From contig SVIH01000003.1 of assembly GCA_015069575.1 (NCBI GenBank), positions 62,001-126,000 of the forward strand: a DNA stretch of 64,000 nucleotides, read 5' to 3'. Source of the stretch: Clostridiales bacterium. GTDB lineage: Bacteria > Bacillota > Clostridia > Christensenellales > QALW01. Position 1 is the stretch's first letter, and every line of letters begins with the position of its first letter. Position numbers and translations under genes: made by a program. The notes beneath the pieces are model-generated. The model saw nothing but the letters and a program-made list of their open reading frames with translations, searched no databases and was not told where the DNA came from. This document shows positions 26,560 through 35,005 of this stretch, one piece after another.

Positions 26560-27297
26560 TCAAAAACCTTTAATACTTACTTCACCGCTTATAAGTGTTG
26601 TTATAACACCATCTTTAGAAACCACAAGCGCGCAGTCATCGTTAATATCGATTACTTTTGCAATATACATTTTTTCATCTTTTAAATATGTAACAGTTTT
26701 GCCTGTTAAATACGAATTTTCACGATATTCACCGATAAAATTGCCGTTTTTATATACATTATAAAATTGGTTAATTATCTCACTTACAAATTCATTGGCG
26801 ATGCCTGTATCTTGTTCAAATAAATATCCTGCAATATTTTTTATGCTTTCATCAAGATCATTTTCAGGTTTAACAAGATTTACACCGATGCCTAAAACAA
26901 GATATTCTAACTTGTTGCCAAAAAACACCGCTTCTGTTAAAATGCCTGCTACTTTTAAATGGTTTACATAAATATCGTTTACCCATTTGATTTTTGCATC
27001 TTTTTTTGTAAATTTCTTCACTGCCCTTAAAACTGCAACTGCAGCCATCGCAGTTATTTTTGTTAAATCATCATTATCAGGTTTTAACAAAAGGCTCATA
27101 TATAAACCGTTTTTTTCAGAAACAAATGTTCTGTTAAGCCTGCCTCTGCCATTTGTTTGTCTTTTGGCAATAACAAGCGCGCCTTCTTTTCTATCCTTTA
27201 AATTGTTTTTTAAAAAGGTGTTGGTGGAATCCACTTCCTCCAACACCAAAACATCTGTTAATTGAGTTAATTCTTTTATTCTTTCAGCATTAAACAT
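26560..27297 (-). CDS. birA: Biotin--[acetyl-CoA-carboxylase] ligase
   Basis: About 245 residues of the biotin protein ligase class II fold: EEVDSTNTFLKN near residue 20-31, QTNGRGRLNRTF near 46-57 (biotinyl-AMP loop), KWVNDIYVN near 103 and LGIGVNL near 135. It activates biotin as biotinyl-AMP and transfers it to carrier lysines of carboxylases. The protein begins at the catalytic domain, so it lacks the N-terminal DNA-binding domain of E. coli BirA and cannot act as a repressor by that route. ATG 27297 comes one nucleotide after the mrp stop, with AGGAAAT as ribosome site. Confidence 0.93.
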   Translation of the reverse strand: MFNAERIKELTQLTDVLVLEEVDSTNTFLKNNLKDRKEGALVIAKRQTNGRGRLNRTFVSEKNGLYMSLLLKPDNDDLTKITAMAAVAVLRAVKKFTKKDAKIKWVNDIYVNHLKVAGILTEAVFFGNKLEYLVLGIGVNLVKPENDLDESIKNIAGYLFEQDTGIANEFVSEIINQFYNVYKNGNFIGEYRENSYLTGKTVTYLKDEKMYIAKVIDINDDCALVVSKDGVITTLISGEVSIKGF

Positions 27298-27298
27298 A

Positions 27299-28117
27299 TT
27301 ATATTTCCTGTAAAACATCTGCAATCATTTTAAGATCAGATGAATCAATTTCTTCAACCAAACCATTATCAACCTTACGGGCATTTTCAGGTTTAATAGG
27401 AAGTGTTGCATATGCTTTTATATCAAATCCTTTTGCAACATCTTCTGCTTTTGTTTGGCCAAATATATAATGCTTTTTATCACATTCGTCACAAACAAAA
27501 TATGCCATATTTTCAACGATACCAAGCACTTTAACATCCATCATTTTTGCCATATTAACTGCCTTTTCAACAATCATTGAAACTAAATCCTGTGGTGATG
27601 TAACAATAACGATGCCATCAAGAGGCAATGACTGAAATACAGTTAACGGAACATCGCCTGTTCCAGGAGGCATATCAACAAACATATAATCTACATTATC
27701 CCAGATAACTTCTGTCCAGAACTGTTTAACTGCGCCTGCAATAACAGGACCGCGCCAAACAACAGGGTCAGTTTCGTTTTCAAGCATAAGGTTTACTGAC
27801 ATTATATCAATACCTGTATCGCTTTTTGCAGGAATAATGCCGTCTTCACTGCCTGTTGCCTTTTCGTGAACACCAAATGCTTTGGGAATCGACGGACCTG
27901 TAATATCCGCATCTAAAATTGCGCTGTGAAAACCGCGTTTATTCATTTCACATGCTAAAAGCGAGGTAACAAATGATTTACCTACACCGCCTTTGCCTGA
28001 AACAACGCCGATTACTTTTTTAATGTTGCTTAATTTATTTGCTTCTTCAATAAAGCTTTGTTTATCCTTGCTTGAACAATTTGATGAACAAGTAGAACAG
28101 TTATGTGTGCATCCCAT
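27299..28117 (-). CDS. mrp: Mrp/Nbp35-family Fe-S cluster carrier ATPase
   Basis: About 272 residues of a deviant Walker A P-loop ATPase: GVVSGKGGVGKS near residue 37, MPPGTGDVPLT near 147, and C-terminal CDECDKK with the paired cysteines that bind a bridging 4Fe-4S cluster. The short N-terminus has four further cysteines (C3, C7, C10, C14) of the Nbp35-like type. It is expected to assemble or transfer iron-sulfur clusters in the cytosol. ATG 28117 is preferred over the GTG at 28126, which is part of the AAGGTG ribosome site. Followed by birA in the same operon. Confidence 0.92.
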   Translation of the reverse strand: MGCTHNCSTCSSNCSSKDKQSFIEEANKLSNIKKVIGVVSGKGGVGKSFVTSLLACEMNKRGFHSAILDADITGPSIPKAFGVHEKATGSEDGIIPAKSDTGIDIMSVNLMLENETDPVVWRGPVIAGAVKQFWTEVIWDNVDYMFVDMPPGTGDVPLTVFQSLPLDGIVIVTSPQDLVSMIVEKAVNMAKMMDVKVLGIVENMAYFVCDECDKKHYIFGQTKAEDVAKGFDIKAYATLPIKPENARKVDNGLVEEIDSSDLKMIADVLQEI

Positions 28118-28150
28118 AAAATTCACCTTTTATAAAAAATTTCTGTGTTT

Positions 28151-28179
28151 ATTATACCACTTTTTTTGATGTTTATCAA
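28151..28179 (-). promoter_or_regulatory. Promoter of mrp-birA
   Basis: On the minus strand TTGATA (28179-28174), 17-nt spacer, TATAAT (28156-28151). Confidence 0.72.
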
Positions 28180-28190
28180 CCAAAAGAAAA

Positions 28191-28208
28191 GCGCTTTTTA
28201 TAAAGCGC
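28191..28208 (-). terminator. Terminator of the dTDP-rhamnose operon
   Basis: GCGCTTT pairs with AAAGCGC on the minus strand, then TTTTCTTTT; the hairpin overlaps the rfbD stop codon. Confidence 0.7.
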
Positions 28209-29055
28209 CTTGTTCTTTTAATTCTTCAATATATCTTTTTAATGCATCCTGCCATGAAGGTAAAAGCATAAAGCCGTTTTCAGTAAGTTTTTCTTTTGAC
28301 ATTCGGGAATTTTTTGGCCTTTTTGCTTTTTGAGGATACTGATCGCTTGTGATATAGTTTATTTTACAGTTTCTGTTACCTAAAAGCATAATTTCCTTTG
28401 CAAAATCCGCCCATGAGCAAACACCTTCGTTTGTAGCGTGGTAAATACCATATTTTTCAGTTTTTGCCATTTCAACAAGAAGATATGCAAGATCAAAGGT
28501 ATAAGTGGGTGAACCTATCTGATCAGAAACAACGTTAAGTTCTTCCCTATCTTTTCCCAATTTAAGCATAGTTTTAACAAAGTTATTGCCATTAATGCCA
28601 AACACCCACGAAATACGCACTATAAAATATTTGTTTAATGCGCTTGTAACTTCATCTTCACCTAAAGATTTAGTTAAACCGTAATAAGACTGTGGATTTT
28701 TTTTGTGTTCAGGCTCATAAAAAGCCTCACCATTGCCTTCAAAAACATAATCAGTGCTTATATAAATAAGTTTTGCATCAAGTTTTTTGGCAGTATTTAC
28801 AATATTCTTTGTACCAAGAACATTTACTTTATAGCAAAGTTCTTTATCTTCTTCTGCCCTATCAACTGCAGTAAATGCAGCACAATGAACAATAACATCA
28901 GGATTATATTGGCTGATGCACTTATCAACCTGTGCTTCTTCTGTTAGATCAAAATCATCAATATCTACGCCAAGGCAATCAATATTCTGCTTGTTTAACT
29001 GTTTAACAACATCATAGCCAAGTTGACCTTTTGCACCGGTAACAAGTACCTTCAT
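28198..29055 (-). CDS. rfbD: dTDP-4-dehydrorhamnose reductase RfbD
   Basis: A 285-residue short-chain dehydrogenase: Rossmann VTGAKGQLGYDV at residue 4-15, HCAAFTAVDRAEED near 61-74, ISTDYVFEG near 97, and the catalytic YGLTKSLGE (Tyr-x3-Lys) near 125. It performs the last step in dTDP-L-rhamnose synthesis, the NADPH-dependent reduction of dTDP-4-keto-L-rhamnose. It follows rfbB by 3 nt. dTDP-rhamnose feeds surface polysaccharide or glycoprotein assembly. Confidence 0.95.
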   Translation of the reverse strand: MKVLVTGAKGQLGYDVVKQLNKQNIDCLGVDIDDFDLTEEAQVDKCISQYNPDVIVHCAAFTAVDRAEEDKELCYKVNVLGTKNIVNTAKKLDAKLIYISTDYVFEGNGEAFYEPEHKKNPQSYYGLTKSLGEDEVTSALNKYFIVRISWVFGINGNNFVKTMLKLGKDREELNVVSDQIGSPTYTFDLAYLLVEMAKTEKYGIYHATNEGVCSWADFAKEIMLLGNRNCKINYITSDQYPQKAKRPKNSRMSKEKLTENGFMLLPSWQDALKRYIEELKEQGAL

Positions 29056-29058
29056 TTT

Positions 29059-30078
29059 TTACCTCTTAGAATACATTCTTTCATAATAGTTCTGATAATC
29101 GCCTTTTAAGATGTTTTCCCACCAGGATTTATTATCAAGATACCATTCAACTGTCTTTTTAATGCCATCATCAAACTTGGTTGCAGGAAGCCAGCCAAGT
29201 TCATTATGAATCTTTGTTGGGTCGATAGCATAACGCATATCGTGACCGGGACGGTCAGTTACATATGTAATAAGACTTTCAGGCTTATCAAGTTCCTTAA
29301 GAATTGTTTTAACAACCTGAAGGTTTGTTCTTTCGTTATGGCCGCCGATATTATAAACTTCACCAACCCTGCCGTTGCGGATAACAAGGTCAATAGCTGA
29401 GCAATGGTCTTCAACATAAAGCCAATCGCGAACATTTTCGCCCTTACCGTAAACAGGAAGGTTTTCATCAGCCAATGCCCTTGAAATAATTAAAGGAATA
29501 AGTTTTTCAGGGAAATGGTAAGGACCGTAGTTATTTGAACAACGGGTAATTGAAACAGGAAGTTTAAATGTGCGGTGATATGCAAGTACCAATAAATCTG
29601 CCGCTGCTTTTGATGCAGAATATGGGCTTGATGTATGAATTGGTGTATCTTCTGTAAAGAAAAGTTCAGGTCTATCTAAAGGAAGATCGCCATAAACCTC
29701 ATCAGTTGATACCTGATGATAACGCTTGATACCATACTTACGGCAAGCATCCATTAATACTTGTGTGCCTAAAATATTTGTGCGAAGGAAAATTTCCGGA
29801 TTTTCAATAGAACGGTCAACATGGCTTTCTGCCGCAAAATTTACGATAATATCAGGTTTTTCTTCTTCAAAAAGTTTGAAAACACATTCCCTATCGGCAA
29901 TATCACCTTTTACAAAACGGAAGTTATCATTCTTCATTGCTTCATCAAGAGTTTGAAGGTTGCCTGCATAAGTTAATGCGTCAAGACAAACTATCCTGTC
30001 CTCAGGATGATTTTTTAACTGATAGTAAACGAAATTGCTACCGATAAATCCGGCGCCGCCTGTAACTATAATTGTCAT
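29059..30078 (-). CDS. rfbB: dTDP-glucose 4,6-dehydratase RfbB
   Basis: A 339-residue extended SDR enzyme with TGGAGFIGSNF at residue 6-16, FAAESHVDRSIENP near 80-93, STDEVYGDL near 124 and YSASKAA near 153 (catalytic Tyr and Lys). It dehydrates dTDP-glucose to dTDP-4-keto-6-deoxyglucose. Its start overlaps the rfbC stop codon by 4 nt. The thymidylyltransferase RfbA that supplies dTDP-glucose is not in this window. Confidence 0.96.
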   Translation of the reverse strand: MTIIVTGGAGFIGSNFVYYQLKNHPEDRIVCLDALTYAGNLQTLDEAMKNDNFRFVKGDIADRECVFKLFEEEKPDIIVNFAAESHVDRSIENPEIFLRTNILGTQVLMDACRKYGIKRYHQVSTDEVYGDLPLDRPELFFTEDTPIHTSSPYSASKAAADLLVLAYHRTFKLPVSITRCSNNYGPYHFPEKLIPLIISRALADENLPVYGKGENVRDWLYVEDHCSAIDLVIRNGRVGEVYNIGGHNERTNLQVVKTILKELDKPESLITYVTDRPGHDMRYAIDPTKIHNELGWLPATKFDDGIKKTVEWYLDNKSWWENILKGDYQNYYERMYSKR

Positions 30079-30644
30079 AAATTTTTCTCCTTTTTATATA
30101 TAAAATTGCAATCGCTGTCCTTAAGAAGCGGTGCATCCATATCCTTTTGTGAAACGATAGGTTCTGTTATACCCCAATTAATTCCGATAGAAGCATCATC
30201 AAACCGTACTGAACGGTCGTGTTCCTTTGAATAAAAGTTATCGCATTTATACACAAACTCAACATTATCCGTCAATGTTAAAAATCCGTGAGCAAAACCC
30301 TTTGGAATAAAGAACTGTTTTTTATTTTCACTTGATAATTCAACTGCTACCCATTTTAAATATGTTGGTGAGTTTTTTCTAAAATCTACAGCGACATCAA
30401 GCACTGCACCTTGAACAACACGCACAAGTTTTGCCTGTGCATATGGTGACATTTGAAAATGAAGCCCTCTTAACGTGCCTTTTTTTGCAGTAAAACTTTG
30501 GTTATCCTGCACAAAATCAACAGTTATTCCGATATCTTCATATTTCTTTTTAGACCAACTTTCCATAAACCAACCGCGGTTATCACCAAACACATCAGGT
30601 TCTATTATCAAGACGCCTTCAAGTTCAGTTTTGGTAACTTTCAT
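30075..30644 (-). CDS. rfbC: dTDP-4-dehydrorhamnose 3,5-epimerase RfbC
   Basis: A 189-residue cupin epimerase: FGDNRGWFMESW near residues 18-29, RGLHFQ near 60 (catalytic His region), VVQGAVLDVAVDFRK, and PKGFAHGFLTL near 115. It inverts C3 and C5 of dTDP-4-keto-6-deoxyglucose. A longer frame starts at 30710, but ATG 30644 follows GGAGG at good spacing and matches the family N-terminus. It heads the rfbC-rfbB-rfbD unit and has its own promoter after the FkbM gene. Confidence 0.95.
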   Translation of the reverse strand: MKVTKTELEGVLIIEPDVFGDNRGWFMESWSKKKYEDIGITVDFVQDNQSFTAKKGTLRGLHFQMSPYAQAKLVRVVQGAVLDVAVDFRKNSPTYLKWVAVELSSENKKQFFIPKGFAHGFLTLTDNVEFVYKCDNFYSKEHDRSVRFDDASIGINWGITEPIVSQKDMDAPLLKDSDCNFIYKKEKNL

Positions 30645-30681
30645 AAGTAATCCTCCATATATATCGCTATATACTTTTATT

Positions 30682-30710
30682 ATTTTACTACATATAACTT
30701 TTTTTTGCAA
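30682..30710 (-). promoter_or_regulatory. Promoter of the rfbCBD operon
   Basis: On the minus strand TTGCAA (30710-30705), 17-nt spacer, TAAAAT (30687-30682). Confidence 0.6.
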
Positions 30711-30723
30711 GAACTATTATTTT

Positions 30724-31734
30724 TTATATAAAACAATAGTTGGTATCCCATGCAGGAATGTATTTTAAATGCCTTAAATATACCTTATAATTTGGGTTTA
30801 TACTATGAACAAGTAATGGAATTTCAAAAATATCTTCACTTCTGTGATAGGCAGAAATAAGCATTTTTGCGCCCTTTTGTATCTGTTTTTTTGCCCCAAG
30901 AACAGCATTTGCTTCCTGACCTTCAACATCCATTTTAATAAAAGAAAATTCTTTATTCAAACTGTCAACATTAATACATTCTATAAGTGTTTTGCCGCCT
31001 TCGCGAGAGTTTCTGCCGCCTTTTTGAGAAAATAGCATTTCCCCCGTTTTATCACTGACTGCTTTGTTTAAATAAGTTATATCTTTTAAATGCTGTGTGT
31101 TTCTGACTAGTTTATTATAGTTTTTTATATCAGGTTCAATGGCAAAAATTTCTCTATAATTATTAACAAATGATGTGAATTTTATTACTGTATCACCGTT
31201 ATATGCACCTAAATCGAGAAACATTTCGTTACTGTTTAAATTAAACAGGCTGATCATCTCATTTTCGGTGCTTTCAGCATTAATTAAATGCCTTATTTCG
31301 CCATCAAGTTTATATTCGATTATTTCTTTGAAAACTTTTTTAGATTGTTCATCACTTAAAAGCGAGTATGCTTTTTCAATTTTCTCTTTGTTTGATTTTG
31401 CAAATTCATAAGTAAACAACGGTCCTTCAACAACAGGAACTTCGGGGGCAAAAACAGGAATATCAAGTGAAAGTATATTATCAATAACTTCCTGCCTTTG
31501 AGTGCCAAATGAAACTAATGCAATCATATCAGGGTAAAGTGTTTTTGCTTCTTTAAACGAAAGCACTTTTTTGCCTTTAAAATAGTGGCCGCGAACAAAA
31601 CCGTCACTTGCAAAAAATCCAACCGGAGTAATGGAATGTTCACTTAATGCCTGCAACATAAGTTCTGCCCCTAAACCCATACCGTAAAGAAGTATTGGGC
31701 GGGTTTCCCTTTTAAGTTTTTGCCATATATCCAT
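30724..31734 (-). CDS. FkbM-family SAM-dependent methyltransferase
   Basis: A 336-residue protein. Residues 1-110 form a Rossmann-like segment (ILLYGMGLGAELMLQAL) of the kind found in nucleotide-sugar or CoA-binding-like domains. The rest is an FkbM methyltransferase: MFLDLGAYNGDTVIKF near residue 171-186 (SAM motif I), AIEPD near 200, and IKMDVEGQEANAVLGA near 266-281. FkbM proteins O-methylate sugars or polyketides. Its position between a MATE transporter and rhamnose genes suggests modification of a surface glycan, by inference only. It lies 12 nt downstream of the MATE gene. Confidence 0.78.
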   Translation of the reverse strand: MDIWQKLKRETRPILLYGMGLGAELMLQALSEHSITPVGFFASDGFVRGHYFKGKKVLSFKEAKTLYPDMIALVSFGTQRQEVIDNILSLDIPVFAPEVPVVEGPLFTYEFAKSNKEKIEKAYSLLSDEQSKKVFKEIIEYKLDGEIRHLINAESTENEMISLFNLNSNEMFLDLGAYNGDTVIKFTSFVNNYREIFAIEPDIKNYNKLVRNTQHLKDITYLNKAVSDKTGEMLFSQKGGRNSREGGKTLIECINVDSLNKEFSFIKMDVEGQEANAVLGAKKQIQKGAKMLISAYHRSEDIFEIPLLVHSINPNYKVYLRHLKYIPAWDTNYCFI

Positions 31735-31746
31735 AAAAACACCAAA

Positions 31747-33123
31747 TCACACGATATTTTTTACCCATACGCCTTTTTTAACGAAAATTCCGCCAATGAT
31801 ACATTTAAGAACTGAAAGCATTTGCCCGATAAAATAAAGTGGCAAAATCGGAAGCGCAGTAAACTGACTTAAAATAAATATTACAGGCACGCATACTGCC
31901 CAAACAAAACCACTATCAAATAAGAACGTAATAAAACTTTTTCCGCCGGATCTTAATGTAAAATATGTGGCGTTTGCAAATGCATCAACAGGCATGGCTA
32001 TTGCGGTAATCTTCATTAAATCAGTAGCAAGCGATTTTACAGTATCGGTTGTTTCGTAAACTGAGGGAATAAAATTTGCACAAATGAAATATGCGCTTGC
32101 AACTACTAAGCTGATAAACACAGAAAAAGCGATAAGTTTATAACTTGCTTCGTGGGCTTCATTGGTTTTATTTGCACCAAGAAGCTGACCTAAAATAATA
32201 CCGATAGCTGCGCCAACAGCCATAAATGCAACAGAAAAGACATTGAAGAAAGTTGAAGAAATATTTACGCCTGCAACAACATCAAGCCCGCGTACTGAAT
32301 ATCTTTGAGTTAAAAATGCCATTCCCGCTGCCCAAAGAGTTTCGTTAAGCATTAACGGAATTCCTTTTAAAGCAATTTGTTTGATTAATTTAATAGGTAC
32401 ATACATACTTTTGTATGCGCCGATAATAAAACGGTTTTCGCTTTCGTGAAGTTTAGTCCACAAAGCAATAAAAATAAGTTCAACAAATCTGGAAGTTACT
32501 GTTGCAATTGCTGCGCCCTTTACGCCTAAACGAGGCGCGCCAAATTGCCCAAATATCAAAACATAATTTAAAACAAGATTTACTAATACCGCAACAATGC
32601 CTGCATACATAGGCACTTTAGGTTTACCTGTTTCCCTTAATGTGCTTGAGTATCCTTGCACTAATGATGCGGGAATAAGACCGATAAGCATTATAAATAG
32701 ATATTCTTTTGCATAACCAAGGGTTAAAATTGCATCTTCGGGACTACCCTCGCCTGTTAAATACGCACTTAATAACGGTTGATTAAAAAGCAAAAATATA
32801 AGAATTCCTATTACTGAAATCAAAAAGCAAAAAATAAGTTTAAAGCGGAATGTAAATCTTACACCCTCATCATCTTTTTTGCCTGCATATTGTGCACCGA
32901 ATATCCCTGCACCTGAAACTGCACCAAAGATACAAAGATTAAATACAAAAATAAGCTGATTAGCAATAGAAACACCTGACATTTCTACTGTACCAAGCCT
33001 GCCTACCATAATATTATCAAGCATATTTACAAATTGCATTATGCCGTTTTGTATCATTATGGGAACCATCAACGATATTATTTTTTTGTAAAAATCTTTA
33101 GTGCCAATCAGTTTTTTAAACAT
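31747..33123 (-). CDS. MATE family efflux transporter
   Basis: About 458 residues with twelve hydrophobic helices in two homologous halves. MATE landmarks include IMIQNGIMQFVNMLDNIMVGRLG near residue 19-40 (key part: FVNMLDNIMVGRLG), VSGAGIFGAQYAGKKD near 60-75 and, in the second half, AVGAAIGIILGQLLGA near 300. MATE proteins export drugs or metabolites in exchange for sodium or protons. The TTG at 33126 also opens the frame, but ATG 33123 is better spaced from GGGG. A 37-residue peptide gene ends 90 nt upstream on the same strand. Confidence 0.9.
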   Translation of the reverse strand: MFKKLIGTKDFYKKIISLMVPIMIQNGIMQFVNMLDNIMVGRLGTVEMSGVSIANQLIFVFNLCIFGAVSGAGIFGAQYAGKKDDEGVRFTFRFKLIFCFLISVIGILIFLLFNQPLLSAYLTGEGSPEDAILTLGYAKEYLFIMLIGLIPASLVQGYSSTLRETGKPKVPMYAGIVAVLVNLVLNYVLIFGQFGAPRLGVKGAAIATVTSRFVELIFIALWTKLHESENRFIIGAYKSMYVPIKLIKQIALKGIPLMLNETLWAAGMAFLTQRYSVRGLDVVAGVNISSTFFNVFSVAFMAVGAAIGIILGQLLGANKTNEAHEASYKLIAFSVFISLVVASAYFICANFIPSVYETTDTVKSLATDLMKITAIAMPVDAFANATYFTLRSGGKSFITFLFDSGFVWAVCVPVIFILSQFTALPILPLYFIGQMLSVLKCIIGGIFVKKGVWVKNIV

Positions 33124-33187
33124 CAATATACCCCATTATAATTTTGTAATTTTATTATTACATAATATACAAAAAATGTCAAACAAA

Positions 33188-33209
33188 AAGCCCCGTTATA
33201 ACGGGGCTT
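33188..33209 (-). terminator. Terminator of the 37-residue peptide gene
   Basis: AAGCCCC pairs with GGGGCTT around an 8-nt self-complementary centre, followed by TTTTTG on the minus strand, 4 nt after the small ORF's stop codon. Confidence 0.85.
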
Positions 33210-33212
33210 AAT

Positions 33213-33326
33213 TTAATTTAAAAAGAATGGATCAAAAGGAAGATTAACATCACCACTTGAAGTTAAAACTTCCGGTTTCTTAATATTTATTATTTCAATT
33301 TCAGGCGCTGAGTATTGTGTTTTCAT
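33213..33326 (-). CDS. Autonomous 37-residue peptide gene
   Basis: A complete small transcription unit: consensus promoter (33387-33359), AAGGATG ribosome site, ATG at 33326, 37 codons, TAA, then a strong terminator. The peptide starts MKTQYSAPEIEIINIKKPEV and continues LTSSGDVNLPFDPFFLN. It has no hydrophobic signal, no Cys, and a C-terminal half rich in Ser, Gly, Asp and Pro after an LTSSG motif. I have the impression that short proteins of the layout PEIE-x-LT-S-SG occur in gut Clostridia, where their function is unknown. A RiPP precursor or signalling peptide is possible but no modifying enzyme is adjacent; only a MATE exporter follows. Confidence 0.75.
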   Translation of the reverse strand: MKTQYSAPEIEIINIKKPEVLTSSGDVNLPFDPFFLN

Positions 33327-33358
33327 AAAACAACATCCTTTATATTCAATATAAAAAT

Positions 33359-33387
33359 ATAATACCATAAATCTTCTGTTTAGTCAA
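33359..33387 (-). promoter_or_regulatory. Promoter of the 37-residue peptide gene
   Basis: On the minus strand TTGACT (33387-33382), exactly 17 nt, TATTAT (33364-33359). The -35 begins 3 nt after the trpB stop codon. Confidence 0.8.
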
Positions 33388-33389
33388 CA

Positions 33390-34607
33390 TTACCTTATGC
33401 CATATTTTTCAATAATATAATCCATATCTTTATCGCCACGGCCTGAAAGATTAATTAAAACTGAGCCTCTGCCCATTTTTTTGGCTAATTTCATACCATA
33501 AGCAACAGCATGGGCACTTTCAATAGCAGGAATAATGCCTTCAAGACGGGAAAGTGTAAAAAATGCATCTATAGTTTCTTCATCGTTTACAACATCGTAT
33601 TTAACCCTGCCTAAATCATGTAAAAATGCATGTTCAGGGCCTGAAGAAGGATAATCAAGACCGCTTGCAACAGAATAAACAGGTGCAGGCTCGCCATTTG
33701 TATCTTTTAACATTATACTGTTAAATCCATGCATAATTCCTTCGGTGCCATATTTTAAACTTGCTGCATGATCACCTAATTTTTCGCCCCTGCCTAAAGG
33801 TTCAACGCCGTAAAGCTCAACAGGGTCATTCAAGAAGCCTGAAAACATTCCCATTGCGTTTGATCCGCCACCAACACAAGCAACAACTGCATCGGGTAAT
33901 TCGCCTGTCATTGATACAAACTGTTCCCTTGCTTCAATGCCTACAACGCTTTGAAAATCGCGAACCATCATTGGAAATGGATGTGGGCCTAAAACTGAAC
34001 CGATGCAATAAATCGCATCTTTATATTCCTTGCAGTATGCATCAAATGCTGCATCAACTGCTTCTTTTAATGTGGCAAGGCCGTGAGTAACTTCAACAAC
34101 ATTTGCCCCTAAAATCTTCATTCTTGCAACGTTTGGCGCCTGTTTTTTAATATCAACAGAACCCATATAAATATCACATTCAAGACCAAAATATGCTGCG
34201 GCAGTAGCTAAAGCAACACCGTGCTGACCTGCGCCTGTTTCGGCAATAACTTTCTTTTTGCCCATATATTTGGCTAAAAGTGCCTCACCCATGCAGTGAT
34301 TAAGTTTGTGAGCACCTGTATGATTCAGATCTTCCCGTTTAACATAAAGTTGAACATTACCTAAACTTGTAGAAAGCCTTTCAAGATGAGAAATAGGAGT
34401 AGGTCTGCCTTGAAAATCCCTGCGAATCTGACGAAGTTCATTGATAAACTTTGTGGATTTACAGATAGTAAAATAGGCTTCGGTAATTTCCATCATAGCC
34501 TTTTTTAAATCTTCATTTACAAATGCACCGCCATATTTACCAAAAAATCCTTTATCATCAGGATAATTTTTAAAGTATGTATCAAAATCAATGTTATTAA
34601 ATTTCAT
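33390..34607 (-). CDS. trpB: Tryptophan synthase beta chain
   Basis: The 405 residues match Trp[13 protein letters not shown] near the start, [12 protein letters not shown], and [20 protein letters not shown] with the PLP-binding Lys at residue 101; [10 protein letters not shown] and [11 protein letters not shown] (phosphate binding) follow. TrpB condenses indole and serine to tryptophan. No trpA or other trp gene is adjacent, so this copy may use free indole, or work with a TrpA encoded elsewhere. The gene is controlled by a tryptophan T-box and preceded by a 10-residue leader ORF containing a Trp codon. Confidence 0.95.
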   Translation of the reverse strand: MKFNNIDFDTYFKNYPDDKGFFGKYGGAFVNEDLKKAMMEITEAYFTICKSTKFINELRQIRRDFQGRPTPISHLERLSTSLGNVQLYVKREDLNHTGAHKLNHCMGEALLAKYMGKKKVIAETGAGQHGVALATAAAYFGLECDIYMGSVDIKKQAPNVARMKILGANVVEVTHGLATLKEAVDAAFDAYCKEYKDAIYCIGSVLGPHPFPMMVRDFQSVVGIEAREQFVSMTGELPDAVVACVGGGSNAMGMFSGFLNDPVELYGVEPLGRGEKLGDHAASLKYGTEGIMHGFNSIMLKDTNGEPAPVYSVASGLDYPSSGPEHAFLHDLGRVKYDVVNDEETIDAFFTLSRLEGIIPAIESAHAVAYGMKLAKKMGRGSVLINLSGRGDKDMDYIIEKYGIR

Positions 34608-34645
34608 AATTATATTCTCCTTAAAAATCCTTTATTTATAAAAAT

Positions 34646-34678
34646 TTAAAAGAATTTACGCCATCGTTTTGTTTTCAT
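34646..34678 (-). CDS. 10-residue Trp-containing leader ORF before trpB
   Basis: Between the T-box terminator and trpB an ATG at 34678 opens MKTKRWRKFF and stops at TAA (34648-34646). AAGGAAG lies 6 nt upstream, so it should be translated. A single Trp codon at position 6 and a basic composition are suggestive of a trp leader peptide, though no alternative hairpin pair is evident in the 38 nt that separate it from trpB. It could also be a spurious mini-ORF. Confidence 0.5.
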   Translation of the reverse strand: MKTKRWRKFF

Positions 34679-34704
34679 TTTTATCTTCCTTTTAAAATAA
34701 AAAA

Positions 34705-34965
34705 ATCCTATCCCACTATTAGTTATGGGACAGGATGTTCATTTTATCCTGCGGTGCCACCCAAATTGAATTACTTCCGCTCTTTTTTCACACTTTTTAA
34801 TGTGATTCGCACTGTAACGGTTGCGCTCCGTCAGAAACTACTAACCTTTCGGCTTTCGGCTGCCCTCATAAGCCCATTCATTTAATACGCCCTTATTGCC
34901 TTACACCAAACGGCAACTCTCTTTAAAGTTTGTAAAAAACTACTATCCTTAATCACAGGTTTATT
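34705..34965 (-). ncRNA. T-box leader, tryptophan specifier
   Basis: On the minus strand the T-box sequence GGGTGGCACCGC is at 34762-34751, followed by a terminator (ATCCTGTCCCA pairing with TGGGATAGGAT, then a T-run, 34736-34700). Stem I has the AGAGAG and GGTG elements, and the specifier loop reads GAA-TGG-G with TGG at 34876-34874, matching tRNA-Trp. Uncharged tRNA-Trp should pair with the specifier and T-box and stabilise the antiterminator, switching trpB on when tryptophan is scarce. Confidence 0.93.
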
Positions 34966-34976
34966 TTATTGGTTAA

Positions 34977-35005
34977 ATGCTATCACACAAAAAGGTAGTT
35001 GTCAA
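34977..35005 (-). promoter_or_regulatory. Promoter of the T-box/trpB transcript
   Basis: On the minus strand TTGACA (35005-35000), 17-nt spacer, TAGCAT (34982-34977). The -35 overlaps the end of the yitT gene. Confidence 0.6.
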
